Part shown: positions 17,985-26,900 of the stretch, piece after piece
How positions within the stretch are numbered: the stretch's first letter is position 1
Layout: every line of letters begins with the position of its first letter
Assembly: GCA_963575745.1 (NCBI GenBank)
Contig: CAUYUJ010021037.1
Span: 327,501 to 365,000 of the forward strand
Source: Prorocentrum cordatum
Lineage: Eukaryota > Sar > Dinophyceae > Prorocentrales > Prorocentraceae
Reading direction: 5' to 3'
Length of the DNA stretch: 37,500 nt
Notes under the pieces: model-generated
The model's input: only the letters and a program-made list of their open reading frames with translations
Database searches by the model: none
Told to the model about the DNA's origin: nothing
Translations under genes and position numbers: made by a program

Positions 17985-20900
17985 CTATCGTGAGCTAAAA
18001 AAGTTCTTAATCGAGAGCTGTTGCTTGCTACTCCTGCTCCCGACCCTCACTCTACCGGACGGCTCTACCCTATCTCCTTCCTCACTCGAGTCGTTAATCA
18101 CGATAGTCTCAACTACTCTAGAACTCACTGCCTCACTTTCTTTGCTCGGCTCGATCCTGCGCCCTTCCCGAACGCAATCCTCTGAACCTCCTTGGCTGCC
18201 TTGGAGCGCGATCCCGTATCGTCCTCCAGCGAGATCCCGATCGCCACCAAGCAACCGTTGTTGCGGATCAAGTTGAAGGCCATCCTCAGGGCGATGTGGT
18301 TGGGATGGTTCAGCGCAAAGATCCATTTGGTGAGCTCGTGTCCTGCACCGTCCTCGGTCTTGATGAAGAAGCACCGCGTGGTCTTCATCTTGAACTCCTT
18401 CTCGCTGGCCACGGCTCCTTGATCGAGAAGCAGCTTGATAGCCTTCTGCGTGTCTTGAGGCTCTGGACCCTGAGCCACGGCTTCGAGGATCTTGTCTTTG
18501 TTGGCCGTCATCGCCTCTGCCAGCCGAAAGAGAACCATTTTCATGAACGCATTGGGCTTCTTGCCCAACGGGTGGCCCTTGTAGTCGTCGCCCTTGTCCT
18601 TCCGCTCCTTCTTGCCCGTCTCGTTGTAGATGTCCGCCCCGTTCAGGAGGGCCTGGTTCAGCTGCAGCTCGGACTTCATCGCCATCGCGAAGTTGTCGTC
18701 CCTCGAGGAGCTGCACAACGTGTCTTCGTGTTGGAGGACCAGCCGAGCGAGAGCTTTCCCGAGCTTCGCCGCCTGGATGTCCCCTTCCTCGTCCTCGGCC
18801 TTGGCCTTGCCGTCCTCGGCGGGGCGCTTCCTGCGTACTGCCTCGCCCAGCGGAGCGAACATGGTCTCTGAGAGGTGGCGGTGGCACTGGAGGGGCGGCC
18901 TCAGGAAGGTCACTCTCGATATTCTGCGCTGACTGAGCCACCGCAGCTGCAGGAACGAGTTTAGTGCAACGTTTCCATTGGAGATGTTTAAGAAGACCGT
19001 CTTTGCGTGCGAAGACTCGATGGCAATGGGGGCATTCTTTCCGCTGCAACAGATCTTCAGGAATGCCTACCCTATTGGCTACAATTCCGTGAACTGCAAA
19101 CCTGTGTCCGTCTAAACCTTTGGGGCCTCGAAATCGTCGACCACATTCTGGGCATTCGACCTCGGGAACGGGTTCGTCTCCTCCTCCCTCCTGTCGTCCA
19201 TCAAATACCGATGAGTAACTCAAAACCCTCTTCAAATCTGCAATGGGTATCTCCGCAAACCATTGGATCCAATTTCTGCTCAAGTCTGGGGCCCCTTGCG
19301 GGGCCTGAAGTCGGCACTCTTGGGTAACTTTTCCATGGGCTGCTCGAAGGTCCCGTGCGAACAGGTCTAGCCTACCACTTCGATCGCATCGTCGAGGGTT
19401 CTCGAATGACAGCCGACCAAAGATAACACTGCGTACTGCCCGACTCGGATCATACTCAGGCTTATCAGGAGACAGACCAGGAAGAACTACTTTTTGCCAC
19501 CAACGTAGCCGACGGCAAAGCAGCGTCGACTCAATCGTAAAGACCTTTGCCTTCCGACGAATCGCCTCATTGGGAATCCGCGTCAGGTGCGCGGGGGAAC
19601 GCAGCAGGTGGCGGAGCTTGCGATTCTGCCACTGTTCCAGCCGTCTCATGTTCGTCTTCGTTAAGATCGCCACCTCTAACGCATACAAGGCAATGCTCTT
19701 AACTAAGGACTGCCAAAGACGAATACGAACTTGAGGGCTGAGGACACTCTTGAAAACTTTGACGGACAATCTGCCATGCACTATGTTGGCTCCCTTGAGC
19801 CGCGAGTTGATCTCCTCCGTCCAAGTTCCGTCCTCACGTATCTTGACCCCTAGGTACTTGACGGAGGCCGCTGTTTTAGGGATGAACACGTTGTTATCTT
19901 TGTCATGCAGTTTGATGCCTGTTGTTTGTTGGACGACCTGTTTCCGACATTTCCTGCAACCGGAGCCCGTGACCGACACGATCAGTTCCGTCTTGGGAAT
20001 GTTCATCCTCATGCCCCTATCCGTGATAGCATACTGAATGAAACCCAGGAAATCCGAGATCTTCTTGAAATCGAGGGTAATGACGAAACCGATTAAGTCA
20101 TCAACAAACTTTACCTGTGAAACGTCGGCAATGTCGATCGAGGAATCGAGGGGGTCGGAACTCCGATATCTCTGGAACTGGGGATCAGAGACCACCTGAA
20201 CACCTGCGAACTCCTCGGCCTCCACATCCTGGGCGATGCCTGCGGTGACCGCGTCATACAGTGCAATAAAAAGAGCAGGCCCCTCGACGCTGCCCTGGCG
20301 GACGCCCTTGCTAATTAGTAGCTTGCGTGCTGGGCGATTGGTAGCAGGATCGCGCACAACATAGCAGGTGCCACTGTGAACTCCCTCAATCGTGAGACGA
20401 ACTCCTGAGTCCAGCGCCAGCTGCTGAAGGGCCTCCCAGATCTGGTGTCTCGGGAGGAGGTCAAACGCCTTCTCAAGATCCACTAGCACGGCCGCCATGA
20501 AATGAGCTTCCTTCTTACTTCTCTTAGCACTAGATCGAAAACGTCTGATGATTTCGTCCACTATGGCGATCGCGTCCCTGGTAGACCGACCTGGAAGAGC
20601 TCCAAATTGGGTATCCGACATTTTCCCCGCGAGCTTCCTGAGGGGTCCCATACAGGTGGCGTTGACGAAGCCCTTCCCAAGATGCCCAATCAGGTTGATC
20701 GTTCTGTAGTGGTCCCGAGCGTTGGTCCCATCTCCCTTAGGTTTCCTAAGCGACACAGTTTCACCGTTCTTGACTCTCTGTGGCACATGTTGGAAGGCTT
20801 GGCTGGCTCGAAACACTCCTAGTACAGGCTCTTGAATCATCGGGAGGGCTAATTTCCAAAGTTCAGCTACTGCTCCTTCTGAAGGGGGTCTTTGTTCTGG

Positions 20901-22922
20901 GTCATCATAGGTATCCGGATCGCACCACTTGAGTACTGGTCCGCTTTTCATGTTCGGGAGTTTCATAATGACGCTCTCTATGGTTTCTAGCTCGTAGTCC
21001 CCTATGAGTTCGTAGTTGGCCTCTGGGATCTCCTGGTGGGCGCCCTCAGGGTCCATGGGGAGCTCCTCGGCCTCGAAGATGTCCTTGAGAGCCTTGGTCC
21101 TTATCTCGAGGTCCTCTAGGGAGTCGAAGGCGAGCTCCTGAGTCACGGGGTCTCTTACAGTGACGATCGGAGGCTGAGGCTTCGGGGCCACTCTCTTGAT
21201 GATGGATGCACTCCTCCTGAGGTCTCCGTGCTCTTGAGCTCTCTCCGCTTCTTGGACAAGTTCCGCTGCTCGCTGACGTTTCTCGGATCTGACTGCTTTT
21301 CGTGATTCCTGATGCAGGGTATGGTATTTCTGGAGTAATGTCTGGTGTAGACTCCTGTTGGCGCCGAAGGTGGTACTCGCCAGCATTCTCTGCACCTGCT
21401 GCTTCCGTTTAATAAGGGTAAGGGTCTGGTCTGAGTACTTGTATGCACAACGTCTCCTGGAGGATTCTTTATATAACGGGAGCGCCACGTCTACCAGCAC
21501 ACTCTCTACCTGGTCGTAATAGGCCGATGGCGTAGGATACTTCTTCTGCGGTCCACACTCATCCTGCCATTGGCCAGAAATTCCTACTCGGTGGAGTTCT
21601 GCTTTGACTCCGTCTCTCAGCTGGCGAATACGGTCGGGCAATTCATTGTGTTCGTCTGGCCGAAAGTCGCGAAGCCACCTAAGATCCTGGAGAAGCTGAT
21701 CGCGATCCCATCGGAGGTGAGTCTCTCGTCGACGCTGGCGTATCCGAGGTCCAGCATGAAAAATTAATTGGAGGGGTCTATGGTCACGGAAACCCCCCAT
21801 GCTAACTGGAAGTTGGCGGAGTGGATGGGCATGGTGGCCGTAGCAGCCTTGCAGCCGCGTGCAAATGAAGTCTATGGTGCGCCAAGATTTGCCATCGGTG
21901 TGTAGCCACGTACCATTCTGTCTCCTCACGGGGCCGAAGGTGTTGACCGCCTGCATGCCGGTGTCCTGCAGGATGGTGAGCAACTTGCCGCCGTTGTTCG
22001 TCGTATACTGCGTCTGGCGTCGGGCACCTGCATGGCCCACGTGAGGTAGTGATGGCGCCATCGATCCGTTCGCATCTATACACCATATAAGTGAGCATCT
22101 TCCTGGGACTTTCTGGATAGCCGTACTGCATAATTGCCAAAACTGGTCTTGGCCACGTAGATGTGCGGCCCGTACTTCATCGGTCTGCTGGTCAGCTGCT
22201 ACCTGGTGAGGGGGGTGGTCGGTGTATGAATTACCGTTCAACACGTAGATGTCCCGCTCCTGATGTCCTGGTCGTCGCAGTCTCACCCCCATGAGACGTC
22301 CTGGCATCCAAATATGAACGCATCGGATCTCCGTGAGTGTGAAAAATTTGAGGTTAATTGCTATAATACATCCGTCCTTCGGCCGTGGTCCGGTGCGAGG
22401 AGATGGCAGAATGCGGAATCCTTCGCTCGTCCACGGTCTCTCAATGGTACTCAACGTGCTCTGCATGCAAAAGACTGCCACTTCGTGGGCTCTGGCCATT
22501 CGTAAGAGCTCGCCTATACGATCAATCGCAACTACCGACTCGACATTGTAGCTCCACAACTTAAGGATCTGCTTGTTTTTCGCTTTACGTGTTGGGGTAG
22601 GCCTCTGGCTTGTAGTCGGCCGTCGTGTCGGGGCCTTGGTGGACTTCTCAGTAGGCAGTGCCAAAGACAATGAGGTCAAAGCAGCAATCGTGGAGCGCGT
22701 GTAGTGTCTTCCTCTGTACCAGCATTCTCCAAGAACATGTACCTGCCGAACCGCGTGCCTGTGGGCCCGTTTGCCTCCCATACGCCCTTGCTCCCACGTA
22801 GAGTCCACCTCTAGGTACCCTCTGTGTGGTCCAGGAGGATTGGGCCGTCCTCCAGCGCTCGCCTCGCTGTCAGGATTGTCAGTCAAGAGTACACAGCATA
22901 TCAGCAGCAGAATCTGAAACAT
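17985..22922 (-). CDS. LINE polyprotein: endonuclease, reverse transcriptase, zinc fingers, SIM and PIP-like C-terminus
   Basis: 1645 residues from the ATG at 22920-22922 to a TAG. Endonuclease (EEP/APE fold) about 120-390: LWSYNVES (N126), IDANG (D283, N285), RTIDFI (D351), RDHRPL (D380, H381); the usual catalytic Glu of the LQET motif is replaced in CMQSTLS. RT about 720-1030: YRTINLIGHLGKGF, LVDLEKAFD (D815), GVRQGSVEGPALF, QVKFVDDLIGF (D941, D942), MNIPKTE, VKYLG. Two zinc fingers follow: C1257/C1260/H1273/H1278 and C1297/C1300/H1313/C1319. Residues about 1354-1599 are low-complexity Arg/Gly/Gln sequence produced by reading a captured ORF out of frame. The tail has TIVINDSSEEGD (about 1606-1617) and QLSIKNFF (1635-1642). 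It would act in the nucleus by target-primed reverse transcription. Confidence 0.8.
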   Translation of the reverse strand: MFQILLLICCVLLTDNPDSEASAGGRPNPPGPHRGYLEVDSTWEQGRMGGKRAHRHAVRQVHVLGECWYRGRHYTRSTIAALTSLSLALPTEKSTKAPTRRPTTSQRPTPTRKAKNKQILKLWSYNVESVVAIDRIGELLRMARAHEVAVFCMQSTLSTIERPWTSEGFRILPSPRTGPRPKDGCIIAINLKFFTLTEIRCVHIWMPGRLMGVRLRRPGHQERDIYVLNGNSYTDHPPHQVAADQQTDEVRAAHLRGQDQFWQLCSTAIQKVPGRCSLIWCIDANGSMAPSLPHVGHAGARRQTQYTTNNGGKLLTILQDTGMQAVNTFGPVRRQNGTWLHTDGKSWRTIDFICTRLQGCYGHHAHPLRQLPVSMGGFRDHRPLQLIFHAGPRIRQRRRETHLRWDRDQLLQDLRWLRDFRPDEHNELPDRIRQLRDGVKAELHRVGISGQWQDECGPQKKYPTPSAYYDQVESVLVDVALPLYKESSRRRCAYKYSDQTLTLIKRKQQVQRMLASTTFGANRSLHQTLLQKYHTLHQESRKAVRSEKRQRAAELVQEAERAQEHGDLRRSASIIKRVAPKPQPPIVTVRDPVTQELAFDSLEDLEIRTKALKDIFEAEELPMDPEGAHQEIPEANYELIGDYELETIESVIMKLPNMKSGPVLKWCDPDTYDDPEQRPPSEGAVAELWKLALPMIQEPVLGVFRASQAFQHVPQRVKNGETVSLRKPKGDGTNARDHYRTINLIGHLGKGFVNATCMGPLRKLAGKMSDTQFGALPGRSTRDAIAIVDEIIRRFRSSAKRSKKEAHFMAAVLVDLEKAFDLLPRHQIWEALQQLALDSGVRLTIEGVHSGTCYVVRDPATNRPARKLLISKGVRQGSVEGPALFIALYDAVTAGIAQDVEAEEFAGVQVVSDPQFQRYRSSDPLDSSIDIADVSQVKFVDDLIGFVITLDFKKISDFLGFIQYAITDRGMRMNIPKTELIVSVTGSGCRKCRKQVVQQTTGIKLHDKDNNVFIPKTAASVKYLGVKIREDGTWTEEINSRLKGANIVHGRLSVKVFKSVLSPQVRIRLWQSLVKSIALYALEVAILTKTNMRRLEQWQNRKLRHLLRSPAHLTRIPNEAIRRKAKVFTIESTLLCRRLRWWQKVVLPGLSPDKPEYDPSRAVRSVIFGRLSFENPRRCDRSGRLDLFARDLRAAHGKVTQECRLQAPQGAPDLSRNWIQWFAEIPIADLKRVLSYSSVFDGRQEGGGDEPVPEVECPECGRRFRGPKGLDGHRFAVHGIVANRVGIPEDLLQRKECPHCHRVFARKDGLLKHLQWKRCTKLVPAAAVAQSAQNIESDLPEAAPPVPPPPLRDHVRSAGRGSTQEAPRRGRQGQGRGRGRGHPGGEARESSRSAGPPTRRHVVQLLEGRQLRDGDEVRAAAEPGPPERGGHLQRDGQEGAEGQGRRLQGPPVGQEAQCVHENGSLSAGRGDDGQQRQDPRSRGSGSRASRHAEGYQAASRSRSRGQREGVQDEDHAVLLHQDRGRCRTRAHQMDLCAEPSQPHRPEDGLQLDPQQRLLGGDRDLAGGRYGIALQGSQGGSEDCVREGRRIEPSKESEAVSSRVVETIVINDSSEEGDRVEPSGRVRVGSRSSKQQLSIKNFFSSR
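18125..18862 (-). CDS. GC3-rich ORF embedded out of frame in the LINE
   Basis: From ATG 18860-18862 this shifted frame encodes 245 residues: MFAPLGEAVRRKRPAEDG, an acidic/Lys-rich linker, QAAKLGKALARLVLQHEDTL, KKERKDKGDDYKGHPLGKK, FMKMVLFRLAEAMTANKDK, TTRCFFIKTEDGAGHELTKW and NHPNHIALRMAFNLIRNNGC. Its codons are strongly G/C-ending, unlike the surrounding LINE frame, which uses many T/A-ending codons and reads as shuffled low complexity here. Sensible LINE sequence exists on both sides in the LINE frame. The likely explanation is capture of a host cDNA segment (transduction or template switch) without breaking the LINE frame. It could be independently translated or an inert passenger. I do not recognise the family; a helical, charged dinoflagellate multicopy protein is the best description. 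Confidence 0.6.
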   Translation of the reverse strand: MFAPLGEAVRRKRPAEDGKAKAEDEEGDIQAAKLGKALARLVLQHEDTLCSSSRDDNFAMAMKSELQLNQALLNGADIYNETGKKERKDKGDDYKGHPLGKKPNAFMKMVLFRLAEAMTANKDKILEAVAQGPEPQDTQKAIKLLLDQGAVASEKEFKMKTTRCFFIKTEDGAGHELTKWIFALNHPNHIALRMAFNLIRNNGCLVAIGISLEDDTGSRSKAAKEVQRIAFGKGAGSSRAKKVRQ

Positions 22923-23015
22923 GCTTCCATCGCTGTGTGCTCTGGTGAGGCTGACAGGGGGGACTTGCGACCCCCCCCCTCTGGAGGACGGCGAATGTCC
23001 TGAGCCGTCGAGGCT

Positions 23016-23130
23016 TCCTCCTCCTCCTCGCCCTCTTCCTCCTCCTCGTCCTCCTCCCCCTCCTCATCATCCTCCTCCCTCCTCCTCCTTATCCACTTCC
23101 CCCCCCCTCCTCCCCCTCCTCCTCTTCCTG
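23016..23130. repeat. (CCT)n tract between the two LINEs
   Basis: CCTCCTCCTCG..CCTCCTCCTC blocks. The tract bounds the 5' end of the intact LINE, and the 3' end of the decayed LINE lies within a few hundred bases to its right. A CTG/TGC run follows at 23165-23205. Confidence 0.9.
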
Positions 23131-23399
23131 CGCTCGCACCGATGACGGGGCCCACTCATCCACTGCAACTGCTGCTACTGTTGCTGCTGCTGGTGCTGCT
23201 GGTGCAGCGGCGCAGCGGGGGCGCGCCTGCCGCGGCGCCGAGGATCGCGCCGCTCCGTCGGAGGGCGGCCCCCCGAAAGAGGAGCTATGGAGGAGGAGAG
23301 GGCGGGGGGCAACGCAACGGCAGAAGCAAAGTCCAGAGGGAGGGGCGGGGAGGAGGAGGAGGCAAAACCGTAGAGCTGGCGGGATGCGACCAGAAACCT

Positions 23400-24272
23400 A
23401 AACCTGACAGGAGAAGGATCGAGGAGGCCGAAGCGAAAGATGGGGCACTGCGAGACAATTGGCTGATTGAAAAGGCGTCCTATGAGAGCCGTGACCAAGG
23501 GCATTTAGTATAGCGTGATTGAACGTCCTGAGACGAGAGACAGCCAAACGCGCAGCGGGAGGACTTCTGGAATCGCGAGTCTGTGCACCAGGCTCCTGCA
23601 AGTGTCTTGCAGAGGCTATTCCCCCAACTCTGGGGGCACAGCAGGACAGACGATTGGACCTTGTGCCACGGGATCTCGGCGATCTGCCGCGCGCAGTCGG
23701 GGTGGGGGTGAAGGAGGCGGGCGAACAAGGCAGGGACTAACGAGGAAGGGAAGAGGTGAGCAGACAGCGTGACATACGCAGCTCGCTGTACTTTTGTCCC
23801 GTCAGACAGGGCTTGGGCAGATCTCTCAACAGCTCTTTTGGCGGCTTGGTGCCACGTCGGAATAGACGGGAAACCGTTGGCTGCTTCTTGCAGCTCCAAA
23901 ACAAAACAAGGAGAATCCCATAATCCAGGGAAGAAGCGCCCCTGGACAAGGTCCTGGAGACCAAGACCGACCCGAGCCCTGGAGACCAGTTCCGTGGCTA
24001 GCTCCGCCCACATCGGCAGAGTCTTCAAGGTTGACCAGAATCGCACTGCGCCCTTTGGGGCCGCCCCATTTGGGCAGGTGGAGCCAGTTAGATCGATGCA
24101 GACAGCAGTGCGGCACACGGAACATCGACACAAAAAGTCGGTGTTCTAGGGGGCTTACTTTTTTGAACGGCAACCGCTGAAACTGCCCTACGTACGACAG
24201 CACAAAAAGGGCACGGCTCTCGCACATGTAAGATGAGGTGGGGGAGGGAGCTCCGACGGCAGCAATCGCCAT
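23400..24272 (-). pseudogene. C-terminal region of the decayed LINE
   Basis: Post-RT segments in two frames: RALFVLSYVGQFQRLPF..PLEHRLF (the LSYVAQ-type thumb region) and LATELVSRARVGLGLQDL, FPSIPTWHQAAKRAVE. A terminal RCAFGCLSSQDVQSRYTKCP keeps the spaced cysteines of a CCHC-like knuckle, with the usual His apparently lost. Such C-terminal Cys motifs are common in LINEs. The frame continues weakly to about 23180. Confidence 0.5.
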
Positions 24273-24420
24273 CTACCGACTAGACCACGTGGAAAGAGGC
24301 GCATCCCACGAGCTCTGGCCAGCACTAGGGCCCAACATTACGCCGGGGTTTTCTCAAGACCCCACGATTTGGAACTCGGACCATTCGGGGATGCGAGTGG
24401 CAACCCACTCCGAGCAAATT

Positions 24421-25911
24421 CTAGCAACACTGGGGGGGAAACTTCCCGACAAGAGGAACGATAAAACATTCGTTCACTTTCAGCCGGCGTCGGCGAGTGG
24501 CAACTCCCTGGCATGCGTTAAAGACGGTATGTAGCTTTCTCAAGCCAGAAATAACAAAAACGACGGCTCCTTTGCCATCGGCGCAGGCTCTCACTAGACC
24601 ACGACCAGGGACCTTCAGGAGCACCTCGAAGTGGCACATGAAGGGTGGGGGGCAAGAGCGCGCAGCATTCCTGAGGCAGGACACCCTTGGATGATCCCCG
24701 AGGAGATCATGAAGAGGATCCTGAGAGAGGAGCCACATCCCCCGAGACACCATACGTCTTCGTATATCATCTTCAGGAACAGCAGGAGCGGTTCTGGGAC
24801 GCGCAAGGTGCGGAGCACCGCGAATATCCACGAGTGGCTGATCGACGGGAACGCCTGCCCGAAGTCGAGAGATGCAAGCGCTGTCCGCCTCTGCTCGACC
24901 TCCCCTTTCCATAGGGGTAATTCTGCTCATCGCGTCTAGTTCTAAGATGTTCTCTCCAAAGTTGCGGGTGGGAACAAAACCTCGTCGGCGTCGGTGAATT
25001 ATTATGGGGGGGGGGCCTCTTAGTATGGGCGCGGCAGCATGCGTTGGTCAGGATCTTGATGTCTGCGGTTTTCAGCCCGAGGAGCCGCGTCTGGGATGGG
25101 CGTCTAAGAACCTCTAGATCGCCGACAGCTTTTTCGCCTTTAGCTAGGAACGCGCCCTTCAGCACGTTGGCCCCGTATGAGAGCGACTTACCCTCGAGCA
25201 TCCAGGACATGGTTTTCTCCAGGACAATATCTCCAGATGGGTGGTTTCGCCGGGCTTCGCAAGGCAATTGGTCGGGCCCAGGGGCACTCGAATTCAGATG
25301 TCTCAGGCACTTGCGGATGTCAAGTATCACGGGAGGGGGTAAGTCGCTCACGTCGCAGTGAAACCCGAAGCGCTCCAGGTACACTTTGGCAGCCGCTCGG
25401 TCGGTCGCCTGGTCGGAAAAGACTGGGCACCAATGCTTCGCCAGTTTTGTTAGCGCGTCCGATGGGTCCGCGGTGGCAGCAGAGTTCGAAGCGGGGTCGG
25501 GGGTCGGCCGAATCCCGCGGAGGCACAGTTTGCAATTGAACGGGGCCCACAAACGCCCTCGTTCTTGAAGTCCCTCATCATCTGGCGAAGCTTGGCGCGC
25601 GAGACCTCGCAGGGCGTGCCCTGCGGCCGGCGAGAAACAGCGCCGCGCCCGGCCTGGGACATCTGCCCGTGCGCTGTGTCAGTCGCCTCGCGGAGGCCCT
25701 CGGCGTCGAGCATCGCAACTGAATTCGTGGCGAAATCGATGGACAAAAACTGCTGGCCCAATGCGTGCGATCTCATAATACGCTGAGCGAGGTTGACATT
25801 CTGCTGCCAGATAGCCCGCGAGATAGAGCGGAGAACGACGAGGCGAGAGAGCGGATCATCAGGGCGACCACGAATCATAGAATCACGAGTGGCTCGGGTG
25901 GCTTCGATCAT
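24421..25911 (-). pseudogene. Reverse transcriptase domain of the decayed LINE
   Basis: Fragments in several frames: MIEATRATRDSMIRGR.. (helical linker), LPPPVILDIRKCLRHL with SSAPGPDQLPCEA (finger motif), VLRRPSQTRLLGLKTADIKIL (primer-grip side), IIQGCPASGMLRAL (motif B, 24680-24720), then VRACADGKGAVV at about 24570-24600 where the family has xADD. The second catalytic Asp is Gly, so the RT is dead regardless of frameshifts. The order and motifs place it with the dinoflagellate APE-type LINEs; it is divergent from the neighbouring intact copy. Confidence 0.7.
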
Positions 25912-26818
25912 TGTCTTTTTGAAGAGCGGGTTCGAGTGGGGTGGGGGGGGGGGAGTTCTGACATGTCCACCTGCTCTAAGATCTTCGAGACATTTGCTGC
26001 AAACCCTGGGCGGCGGAAGATATCAGCAGGCATGGCGCGGCCTCGGGGCTTCACCTGTTTCCTGGGGGCCACCGTGCACGAGATCCCCACGTGGTCAGAC
26101 AAGTTAGTGGCGTAGAGTACTTCAGGGAGTCCATGAGTGCGCGCGCCCGTGCAAGACTGTGCCACACACCGCCCTGGCAGAGAAACAAACAGGCAGTCGA
26201 TATTGCTTAGAGCCCCTTGCGCAGCGTGAAAGTGAGTCGGTTCGTTCAGCTCGAGTTCGCACATCTTCCTGAAACACCGATTCCATTCCAGGTTCCTGGG
26301 GCGCCGCCAGTCACGATTTTGGGAGCGCGAAGTCGAAGAAGCCCTGGATGCTGCGATGGGCGGCGCTCCAGCAATATTGAAGTCGCCACCTACGAGCACC
26401 ACTCGGGCCACATGGAGGTCCTGGGAGATAGCCTCTATGATGTAGTCGCGTTCGGCACACGATAGCCCAAATTGTGAATGGTGTAGCGGGTAATCAAAAT
26501 CCCATCTGAAAACTTGATCCGAACATTCAAGGCCCTCCCCGTCGCAAGAACACGGCCTTCGATACTGGGAGCAGGGCGCCCTGCCACTCCTTGAAACTTC
26601 AGGATGAAGGAGACAACACCACCAGCAGCCCGTGCAGCGCAGTCAGGTTCGGGAGGGCACAACGAGTGAAGAGCGAAGACGGGGAGGTGGAGCCGATAGA
26701 TCACCTCCAGGATCTCGGCCGCCGCCCCGTAGACCTCCTGGGCACCAATGATAGCCCCAGGGCCGATCAACTGTTCTAAGTACTGGCATTTTCGATCCCG
26801 AACTTGACGCGAATGCAA
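25908..26818 (-). pseudogene. Endonuclease (EEP) domain of the decayed LINE
   Basis: Motifs in order: LIGPGAIIGAQEVYG with the catalytic Glu kept (unlike the intact LINE), ARVVLVGGDFNIAG, GALSNIDCLFVS and ATNLSDHVGISC, all diagnostic of the APE/EEP fold. A single-base loss around 26466-26470 (IHNLG, just before LSCAERDY in the other frame) splits the domain, and a second break coincides with the G-run at 25939-25950. Both are homopolymer sites, so sequencing error is possible for these two, but not for all lesions in the element. Confidence 0.75.
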
Positions 26819-26900
26819 GTTCAGAGCCCGAGCGTTCCAGGGCCCAAAGAGGATAGGCGAGCGGGGTGGATGCTGGCGGCGCCAGGCCGCAAAGATAGTG

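Larger units (their letters stand above)
17693..23017 (-). mobile_element. Apparently intact APE-type LINE
   Basis: The minus strand holds one 1645-codon ORF, about 280 nt of 3' sequence and an A7 tail (17693-17699) that meets a CCT tract. At the 5' side another CCT tract begins near 23016. The junction 22999-23017 resembles the spliced leader at only 12 of 22 positions, with CTGAGCC and GGCT kept. Both flanks being CCT tracts suggests insertion into the microsatellite. The target site duplication cannot be defined inside a repeat. Confidence 0.75.
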
